The position numbers were made by a program, and so were the translations under genes. A stretch of 14,074 bases of DNA, from NCBI GenBank assembly GCA_027484885.1, contig JAIXSD010000573.1:1-14074 (forward strand). Direction: 5' to 3'. Every line of letters begins with the position of its first letter. Position 1 is the first letter of the stretch. Under the pieces are notes generated by a model that worked only from the letters and a program-made list of their open reading frames with translations, was not told the origin of the DNA and ran no database searches. Below are positions 1-5,453 of this stretch, piece after piece. The DNA comes from Rubrivivax sp. GTDB taxonomy: Bacteria; Pseudomonadota; Gammaproteobacteria; Burkholderiales; Burkholderiaceae_C.

Positions 1-536
1 CCACCGTTGGCGGCAGAGCCGGTGTCCTTGGAGTTCTTGCTGGCCAGCTCTTCGAACTTGGCGCCGGCCTTGATCTGGGCGATCAGGGCCTTGGCGTCTT
101 CTTCCTTCTCGACCAGGATGTGGCGGGCGCGCACTTCTTCGCCGCTGTTCTGGGCCTTGAACTTGTCGTACTCGGCCTTGGCATCCGCGTCGGTGACGGG
201 GTTCTTCTTGGCGTAGTCGGCGAACAGTTCGCGGATCAGGATGCTCTGGCGGGCCAGTTCCATCTGGGCCTTGTAGTCGGCGCTGGCCGGGATGCCGCGC
301 TTCTCGGCCTCCTGCATGAAGATCTCGCGCAGCACGACTTCATCCTTGACCTGGGTTTCCAGCTCCGGGGTGCGGGGCTGTTGGCCGCTCTTGGTGACTT
401 GGCCGATCAGCTGCTCGGCGCGTGCCTTGGGCACGGCTTTGCCGTTCACGATGGCGAGGTTCTGCGCGCTGGCCGACATGGGCAGGAGCGCAGCGGACAG
501 GGCCGCGACGGAGGCGGCAAGCACAAACTTCTTCAT
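1..536 (-). CDS. Parvulin-type peptidyl-prolyl cis-trans isomerase, periplasmic (C-terminus outside window)
   Basis: It is predicted to catalyse cis-trans isomerisation of peptide bonds before proline in exported proteins. About 178 residues are visible. The start ATG (536-534) opens a Sec signal peptide: MKK, a hydrophobic stretch, then a cleavage motif SASA at about residues 21-24. An N-terminal SurA/PpiC-like helical region follows (about 25-125). The rotamase (parvulin) domain begins near residue 133 with VRARHILV and runs to KDTGSAANGG, which in this family normally continues as DLG. Relatives are around 260 residues, so roughly 80 residues are missing beyond the window edge. No good Shine-Dalgarno is visible ahead of the ATG. 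It is the last gene of the minus-strand series selO-msrB-yciB-bolA, 59 bp after bolA, but an intrinsic terminator lies in that gap. The family call is firm; the exact paralogue (PpiC, SurA-like or PrsA-like) is open. Confidence 0.93.
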   Translation of the reverse strand, partial: MKKFVLAASVAALSAALLPMSASAQNLAIVNGKAVPKARAEQLIGQVTKSGQQPRTPELETQVKDEVVLREIFMQEAEKRGIPASADYKAQMELARQSILIRELFADYAKKNPVTDADAKAEYDKFKAQNSGEEVRARHILVEKEEDAKALIAQIKAGAKFEELASKNSKDTGSAANG

Positions 537-553
537 GGGTAGGGCTTTAGGCT

Positions 554-576
554 AAAAAAATGCGCCGTATCGGCGC
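554..576 (-). terminator. Intrinsic (rho-independent) terminator after bolA
   Basis: Read on the minus strand, a 6-bp perfect GC stem (GCGCCG, loop ATA, CGGCGC; positions 576-562) is followed at once by A and seven T residues (561-554). This is a textbook intrinsic terminator. It lies 19 bp after the bolA stop codon and ends 17 bp before the ATG of the downstream isomerase gene, so it should end most transcription from the selO-msrB-yciB-bolA unit. It works only leftwards, because the plus strand has the A-run before the hairpin. Confidence 0.85.
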
Positions 577-595
577 TGATCGATTGTGTGAAGAA

Positions 596-868
596 TCAGT
601 TTTCTTGGGGTGTGCTGGCGTCGATCGCCAGCGCGTGGATGCCTTGCTGCATCAACTCACCCAGCGAATGATATACGAGCCGATGGCGCGCCACGCGGCC
701 CAGTCCGGCGAAGCGACTGCTGCAGATGCGCACTGAGTAATGCCCACCTTCCCGGGCGCCGGCATGGCCGGCGTGGAGGTGGCTGTCGTCCTGCACCTCG
801 AGCGACTCGGGGCTGAGGGCGGCTTGCAGCCGGGCATGGATTTCCTGGCTCAGGGCGGGGTGGCTCAT
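596..868 (-). CDS. bolA: BolA family protein
   Basis: A 90-residue protein, the usual size for bacterial BolA. Members of this family partner with monothiol glutaredoxins in iron-sulfur cluster and redox signalling, and some bind DNA. Visible family features are the HAGHAG...GGHYSVRI core (about residues 32-48) and the SRFAGLGRVARHRLVYHSL segment (51-69) with the conserved RHR histidine. The end, IHALAIDASTP, is typical of BolA. The start at 868 is chosen because the upstream extension of the open frame lies inside yciB and has no homologous look. An AAGGA Shine-Dalgarno (plus positions 877-881) sits 8 bases before the ATG. The ATG overlaps the yciB TGA stop (ATGA), implying translational coupling. 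The subtype (BolA, IbaG or YrbA) cannot be fixed by eye. Confidence 0.93.
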   Translation of the reverse strand: MSHPALSQEIHARLQAALSPESLEVQDDSHLHAGHAGAREGGHYSVRICSSRFAGLGRVARHRLVYHSLGELMQQGIHALAIDASTPQEN

Positions 869-1545
869 GCCTGGGGTCCTTGTGCTTCCTGGGCCGGTGC
901 GTTTTTCTCTTCGGCCTTGTCCTCGGCGGCTTGCTCGGGCAGGTGGCGGCTCAGGTAGACGCCTTGTGCCACGGTGAACACCAGAATCAGGCCGGTGACG
1001 CCGAAGACCTTGAAGTCGGCCCAGGTCGAGGTCGAGAAGTTGTAGGCCACGTAGAGATTGGCAATACCGAGGGTGGCGAAAAACAGCACCCAGGCGCGGT
1101 TCAGGTTCTGCCAGGCGAAGGCGGGCAGCTCCAGCTCGGCGCCCAGCATCTTCTGGATCAGATTGCGTTTGAAGAACTGGGCCGAGCCCCAGAACACCAG
1201 GGCCATGCCCCAGTACAGGCCGGTGGGCTTCCACTTGATGAAGGTCTCGTTGTGGAACCAGATGGTGGCCCCGCCCAGCACCACGACCAGGGCCAGGCTG
1301 ATCCAGAGCATCAGGTCGATCTTCTTGCCGCGCAGCTTGAGCAGCAGGGCCTGGGTCAGCGTGGCCACCATCACCACCAGGGTGGCCAGCAGCACGGCGG
1401 CCTCTTCGGTGCCGACCTTGCCGCCCGACACCATGAAGCCGAAATGCTCGGTGGCGAAGGCCGCGGCCCAGTCCTTGTGCGCATCGGCGTACTTGAAGGT
1501 GGCAAAGAACAGGATCAGCGGCAGGAAATCGAGCAGGAGCTTCAT
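865..1545 (-). CDS. yciB: Inner-membrane septation/envelope protein YciB (IspZ family)
   Basis: A 226-residue polytopic membrane protein. The family (E. coli YciB, also called septation protein A) is linked to cell division and envelope synthesis; the mechanism is not settled. It begins MKLLLDFLPLILFF and keeps the family signatures GGATIWFHNETFIKWKPT (about 92-108), LIQKMLG (129-135), WQNLNRAWVLFF (145-156) and DFKVFGVTGL (177-186). Predicted membrane spans lie near 2-18, 46-66, 76-97, 107-124, 148-168 and 178-196. Compared with E. coli YciB it carries roughly 25 extra residues (about 22-47) between the first two spans and a charged, Ala/Glu/Lys-rich tail (about 203-226). The ATG at 1545 matches the family's usual N-terminus better than the upstream in-frame ATGs at 1551 and 1569; no clear ribosome site separates them. 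It follows msrB after 49 bp and overlaps bolA by 4 bp. Confidence 0.93.
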   Translation of the reverse strand: MKLLLDFLPLILFFATFKYADAHKDWAAAFATEHFGFMVSGGKVGTEEAAVLLATLVVMVATLTQALLLKLRGKKIDLMLWISLALVVVLGGATIWFHNETFIKWKPTGLYWGMALVFWGSAQFFKRNLIQKMLGAELELPAFAWQNLNRAWVLFFATLGIANLYVAYNFSTSTWADFKVFGVTGLILVFTVAQGVYLSRHLPEQAAEDKAEEKNAPAQEAQGPQA

Positions 1546-1594
1546 GGGCATGGCGGGCCGGCGTGGCACCGCAGTAAGGTCGGCCTGGCGGAAC

Positions 1595-2011
1595 TCAGGT
1601 CCGGGGCGCGAAGTCTATCGCGGCCGAGTTGATGCAGAAGCGCTCGCCCGTGGGCTCGGGGCCGTCCGGGAAGACATGGCCCAGGTGGGAGCCGCAGTTG
1701 TTGCAGCGCACCTCGATGCGCACCATGCCGTGGCTCTCATCGACGATGCGCTCGATCAGCTCCGAGTTGACCGGCGCCCAGTAGCTGGGCCAGCCGCAGC
1801 CAGCATCGAACTTGGTCTCGGGCGCGAACAGCGCTTCGCCGCAGCCGACGCAGCGGTAGAGGCCGTTCTTCTCGAAATGGTCCCAGTACTTGCCGGTGAA
1901 GGCGCGCTCGGTGCCGGATTGGCGGGCCACCTGGTACTGCATCGGGTCCAGCTGCTCGCGCCACTCGGCGTCGGTCTTTTGCACCGGGTAGTGTTTTTTG
2001 TGATCGCTCAT
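1595..2011 (-). CDS. msrB: Peptide-methionine (R)-S-oxide reductase MsrB
   Basis: Reduces the R-epimer of methionine sulfoxide in proteins, repairing oxidative damage with thioredoxin as electron source. It has 138 residues, a full-length single-domain MsrB. Two CxxC pairs (Cys54/57 in RCVGC and Cys103/106 in RCNNC) form the structural zinc site. The substrate region GCGWPSYW holds Cys72, in the position of the resolving cysteine. RFCINS holds catalytic Cys126; the 54-residue spacing between the two matches E. coli MsrB. There is no signal peptide, so it is cytoplasmic. The ATG overlaps the selO stop by 4 bp (ATGA). A GGAGG sequence lies 13 bases upstream (plus positions 2025-2029), rather far, which fits coupled translation with selO. 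Confidence 0.97.
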   Translation of the reverse strand: MSDHKKHYPVQKTDAEWREQLDPMQYQVARQSGTERAFTGKYWDHFEKNGLYRCVGCGEALFAPETKFDAGCGWPSYWAPVNSELIERIVDESHGMVRIEVRCNNCGSHLGHVFPDGPEPTGERFCINSAAIDFAPRT

Positions 2012-3510
2012 GATGAACAGGAAACCTCCAGGGTGTGGGCCCAGTCGGGCGGGAAGGCCGCGTCGCTGCCCTGCGTGGGCTCGTCAAACGGCCGCTGCAG
2101 CACCTGCAGCAGGCGCTGGGTTTCGGAGAAATCACCCGCCTGGGCGGCGCGGATGGCGCCCTCGGCCAGATGGTTGCGCAGCACCACGGCCGGGTTGACG
2201 GCGCGCATGGCCGCCTGGCGTGCGGCGTCCTGGCTGGCCTCGGCCTGCAGGCGGCTGCGGTAACGCAGGGCCCAGGCATCGAAGGCCTCGCGGTCGAGGA
2301 AGAGATCGCGCAGCAGGGCCGGGTCGTCTTGCAGCCCGAACTGGCTGAGCCGGCGGTGGGCGATGGTGTAGTCCACCTGGGCGGCGGCCAGCAGGCGCAG
2401 CCAGTCGTCGATCAGGGCGGTGTCCTCGGCCTGCGCGCTGTGCAGGCCCAGCTTGGCCCGCATCAGGGCGATGAAGTGATCGCTGAAGGCCTGCTTGTAG
2501 GGCTCGATGGCATCAAGCGCCCGCTCGCTGGCGGCCTCGGGGTCCTCGCCCTCGTTCTGGATCAAGGGCAGCAGGGCCTGGGCCAGGGCATGCAGATTCC
2601 AGAAGGCCATGCTGGGCTGGCGCGCGAAGGCATAACGGCCTTGGTGGTCGGAGTGATTGCAGATGTGGCCGGGGTTGAAACCGTCGAGGAAGCCGAAGGG
2701 GCCGTAGTCAATGGTCAGGCCCAGCATGGACATATTGTCCGTGTTCATCACCCCGTGGCAGAAGCCCACGGCCTGCCAGTGGGCGAGCAGGCGGCCGGTC
2801 TGGCGTGCCACCTGTTCCAGCAGGGCGAGGTAGGGCGCGCCTGACTCAAGGCAGGCGGGCGCATGTTCGGCGATGAAGTGATCGGCCAGCTGGCGCAGCT
2901 GCGCCGGCTTTTGGTGGTGGGCGAAGTGTTCGAAATGGCCGAAGCGCAGAAAGCTCGGTGCCACGCGGGTGACGATGGCGGCCGTCTCCAGGCTCTCGCG
3001 TCGCACCGGCAGGGCCGAGGCCGTCAGGGCCAGGGCGCGGGTGCTGGGGATGCCCAGTGCGTGCATGGCCTCCGAGCAAAGGAACTCGCGGATCGAGGAG
3101 CGCAGCACCGCGCGGCCATCGCCGCGGCGTGAGTAGGGCGTGAGGCCTGCGCCCTTGAGCTGCAGCTCCAGGCTGCCGCTGGGGGTGCGAATTTCGCCCA
3201 GCAGGTGGGCGCGGCCATCGCCGAGCTGGCCGGCCCAGACGCCGAACTGGTGGCCGCTGTAGACGCTGGCCAGGCTGCGCATGCCGGGCCAGGCGGCATT
3301 GCCGCTGAGCACCTGCAAGGCGTTCCAGTCCTCGCGCTGCCACCAGTCCTCGGGCCAGCCGAGCTCGGCGGCACAAGTGGCGCTGTGCGCCACCCACACC
3401 GGTTGCGGCATGCCTTGCGGCGGCAGCTCGGTGAAAAAGGCCGGGCCCAGGCTGGCAAAACGGTTCCGCCAGTGTTCGGCCCGGGGCGGCGAGGCGCTTG
3501 GAAAACTCAT
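2008..3510 (-). CDS. selO: Protein adenylyltransferase SelO (YdiU/UPF0061 pseudokinase)
   Basis: SelO transfers AMP from ATP to Ser/Thr/Tyr of target proteins using a kinase fold with inverted nucleotide binding; targets known in other bacteria include redox and metabolic proteins. The 500-residue product is full length. Visible motifs are [17 protein letters not shown] (84-100), [20 protein letters not shown] (116-135) with active-site Lys119, [10 protein letters not shown] (252-261) with Asp258 and Asn259, and TIDYGPFGF (266-274) with Asp268. The Lys-Asp spacings of 139 and 149 match Pseudomonas syringae SelO (K113, D252, D262). The C-terminus ends EVSCSS; Cys498 is the position filled by selenocysteine in animal SelO. 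The open frame extends 37 codons upstream, but homology begins just after the ATG at 3510, which is chosen here. It is the first gene of the minus-strand operon. Confidence 0.96.
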   Translation of the reverse strand: MSFPSASPPRAEHWRNRFASLGPAFFTELPPQGMPQPVWVAHSATCAAELGWPEDWWQREDWNALQVLSGNAAWPGMRSLASVYSGHQFGVWAGQLGDGRAHLLGEIRTPSGSLELQLKGAGLTPYSRRGDGRAVLRSSIREFLCSEAMHALGIPSTRALALTASALPVRRESLETAAIVTRVAPSFLRFGHFEHFAHHQKPAQLRQLADHFIAEHAPACLESGAPYLALLEQVARQTGRLLAHWQAVGFCHGVMNTDNMSMLGLTIDYGPFGFLDGFNPGHICNHSDHQGRYAFARQPSMAFWNLHALAQALLPLIQNEGEDPEAASERALDAIEPYKQAFSDHFIALMRAKLGLHSAQAEDTALIDDWLRLLAAAQVDYTIAHRRLSQFGLQDDPALLRDLFLDREAFDAWALRYRSRLQAEASQDAARQAAMRAVNPAVVLRNHLAEGAIRAAQAGDFSETQRLLQVLQRPFDEPTQGSDAAFPPDWAHTLEVSCSS

Positions 3511-3625
3511 CGCCTCAGTGTAGCCAGCCACCCCTGGCCTCAGGGTCTGTGGGGCTGCTGGCGGCCGGGGCGCTGGCATAGACTGGCCCGGCGCTCTCGG
3601 AGCGAGCACCACAGGAGACACAACG
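3511..3625. other. Divergent intergenic region between selO and the acyl-CoA ligase gene
   Basis: This 115-bp gap must hold promoters in both directions. Only weak matches are visible: TAGACT (3579-3584, plus strand) as a possible -10 for the ligase without a convincing -35, and TACACT (read on minus, just before selO). A 5-bp inverted repeat GCCAG/CTGGC (3523-3538) lies close to the selO start. I see no copy of the palindrome found at 10828-10847. Confidence 0.35.
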
Positions 3626-5284
3626 ATGCCCAGCCCCGCCGGATTGATGGGTCAGATGATGGCCATGCCCTTGTTGATTTCATCGCTGCTCAAGCATGCG
3701 GCCCGGCACAGCGGGGACACGGAGATCGTCAGCAAGCGGCTGGAGGGCGATGTGCACCGCAGCACGTGGGCCGCGACCGAGTTTCGGGCCCGCCAGCTGG
3801 CCCAGGCCCTGGCTCGCCTGGGCTGCCAGCCCGGGGATCGGGTCGCCACCCTGGCCTGGAACGGCCACCGGCATCTGGAGATCTACTACGGCGTGTCGGG
3901 CTCCGGCCTGGTCTGCCACACCATCAACCCGCGCCTGTTCCCGGAGCAGATCGCCTGGATCGCCCAGGACGCGCAGGACCGGGTGCTTTGCTTCGACCTG
4001 AACCTCCTGCCCCTGGTTGAGAAGCTCGCGCCGGCCCTGGGCCAGATCGAGCATTTCGTGCTGATGACGGACCGCGCCCACATGCCGGACAGCAGCGCGC
4101 TGCCCGGCCTGCTGTGCTTTGAAGAGCTGCTGGCGGCGGAAGACGGGGCCTATGTCTGGCCCGAGTTCGACGAACACACGGCGTCCAGCATCTGCTACAC
4201 CTCAGGCACCACCGGCCACCCCAAGGGCGCGGTCTACAGCCACCGCTCGACCGTGCTGCATGCCTTTGCCTCGGCCCTGCCCGATGCCATGGACTGCTCC
4301 TCGCGCGATGTGGTGCTGCCGGTTGTGCCCATGTTCCATGTCAATGCCTGGGGCCTGCCCTACAGCTGCGCGCTGGTCGGCTGCAAGCTGGTGCTGCCGG
4401 GGCCGTTTCTCGATGGGGCTTTGCTCTACCAGCTGTTCGAGAGCGAGGGCGTCACCTTCAGTGCCGGCGTGCCCACGGTCTGGCTGGGCCTGCTCCAGCA
4501 TGTGCAGAGCCAGGGCCTGAAGTTCAGCAGCTTCAAGCGCACGGTGATCGGCGGCTCGGCCTGCCCGCCGGCCATGATGAAGACCTTGCAGCAGGACTTT
4601 GGCGTCGAGGTCATCCACGCCTGGGGCATGACCGAGCTCTCGCCGCTGGGCACCTTGTCCAAGCTCACATCGCGCCAGCTGGCCCTGCCGGCCGAGGCAC
4701 AGCAGCGCTTGCTGGAAAAGCAAGGCCGGGTGATTTACGGCATCGACATGGCGATTGCCGATGACGCCGGCCAGGCCCTGCCCTGGGACGGCCAGAGTGC
4801 CGGCAATTTGCTGGTGCGCGGGTCCTGGGTGATCTCGGGTTATTTCGGCCAGGAGACTTCGCCCCTGGTCAGCCTGGACGGTGAGCCGGGCTGGTTCCCG
4901 ACCGGCGATGTGGCCACCATCGATGCCGAGGGTTTCATGCAGATCACCGACCGCAGCAAGGACGTGATCAAGTCCGGCGGCGAGTGGATCAGTTCCATCG
5001 AGCTGGAGAACATCGCCATGGCCCACCCGGCCGTGCAGGAGGCGGCCGTGATCGCCTGCCCGCATCCCAAATGGGACGAGCGGCCCTTGCTGCTGGTGGT
5101 GCTCAAGCCGGGCGCGAGCGTCAGCCGTGAGGCCTTGCTGAGCTTTTATGCCGGCCAGGTGGCAGCCTGGCAGGTGCCGGACGATGTGGTCTTCCTCAGC
5201 GAGCTGCCGCACACCGCCACCGGCAAGTTGCAAAAGCTCAAGTTGCGCGAACAATTTCGCAGCCATCGCCTGCCTGAGGCCTGA
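3626..5284 (+). CDS. Acyl-CoA ligase, AMP-forming (AlkK/DmdB-like fatty-acyl-CoA synthetase)
   Basis: Activates a carboxylic acid, most likely a medium- or long-chain fatty acid, to its acyl-CoA through an acyl-adenylate. The 552-residue product is full length for the ANL superfamily. The P-loop [11 protein letters not shown] is at 191-201, WGMTE at 333-337 and TGD at 426-428. The hinge [15 protein letters not shown] is at 442-456, and [10 protein letters not shown] at 528-537 carries catalytic Lys534. The N-terminal [20 protein letters not shown] resembles the opening of the AlkK/3-methylmercaptopropionyl-CoA ligase (DmdB) group. A Shine-Dalgarno AGGAGA (3613-3618) sits 7 bases before the ATG and decides the start. 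The gene stands alone, divergent from selO and followed by a hairpin at 5291. Chain-length preference cannot be read from the sequence. It may feed the beta-oxidation genes at 10906 onward. Confidence 0.93.
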   Translation: MPSPAGLMGQMMAMPLLISSLLKHAARHSGDTEIVSKRLEGDVHRSTWAATEFRARQLAQALARLGCQPGDRVATLAWNGHRHLEIYYGVSGSGLVCHTINPRLFPEQIAWIAQDAQDRVLCFDLNLLPLVEKLAPALGQIEHFVLMTDRAHMPDSSALPGLLCFEELLAAEDGAYVWPEFDEHTASSICYTSGTTGHPKGAVYSHRSTVLHAFASALPDAMDCSSRDVVLPVVPMFHVNAWGLPYSCALVGCKLVLPGPFLDGALLYQLFESEGVTFSAGVPTVWLGLLQHVQSQGLKFSSFKRTVIGGSACPPAMMKTLQQDFGVEVIHAWGMTELSPLGTLSKLTSRQLALPAEAQQRLLEKQGRVIYGIDMAIADDAGQALPWDGQSAGNLLVRGSWVISGYFGQETSPLVSLDGEPGWFPTGDVATIDAEGFMQITDRSKDVIKSGGEWISSIELENIAMAHPAVQEAAVIACPHPKWDERPLLLVVLKPGASVSREALLSFYAGQVAAWQVPDDVVFLSELPHTATGKLQKLKLREQFRSHRLPEA

Positions 5285-5290
5285 ACCAGG

Positions 5291-5318
5291 CCCGGGCCCC
5301 TCGGGCGAGGGGCTTGGG
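5291..5318 (+). terminator. GC-rich hairpin after the acyl-CoA ligase, terminator-like without T-tract
   Basis: Starting 6 bases after the ligase stop codon, CCCGGGCCCCTC (5291-5302) can pair with GAGGGGCTTGGG (5307-5318) around the loop GGGC. This gives a 12-bp stem with two G-U pairs. No T-run follows, so it is either a weak terminator, an mRNA 3'-end stabiliser, or a barrier separating the ligase from prsT. Confidence 0.5.
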
Positions 5319-5344
5319 CGGCTCGGCGGGCACAAACCGGACCC

Positions 5345-5350
5345 TATACT
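5345..5350 (+). promoter_or_regulatory. Possible -10 element for prsT
   Basis: TATACT matches the sigma70 -10 consensus at five of six positions in a GC-rich gap (5285-5453) that otherwise has no AT-rich hexamer of this quality. No good -35 is seen at 16-18 bp upstream. If used, transcription would start near 5357 and leave a leader of about 97 bases before the prsT ATG. Confidence 0.35.
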
Positions 5351-5453
5351 TTGGCGGCTTTGCCTGTCCCGCCTCGTCCACCTGCAGCTCATGGGTGGCG
5401 GGGTGTCCATCTCCAGCCATTCATTGAACGCGCGTTTGCCGCCCCCTCCGCCC

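Noticed and set aside
869..1234. N-terminal extension of the bolA frame
   Set aside because: It lies inside yciB in another frame; the BolA homology and a good ribosome site start at 868.
1058..2263. A 401-codon plus-strand open frame across yciB and msrB
   Set aside because: It crosses two clearly conserved minus-strand genes and shows no family signature.
5148..5453. N-terminal extension of prsT into the ligase gene
   Set aside because: The frame is open but overlaps the ligase C-terminus, has no ribosome site, and would bury the lipoprotein signal inside the protein.
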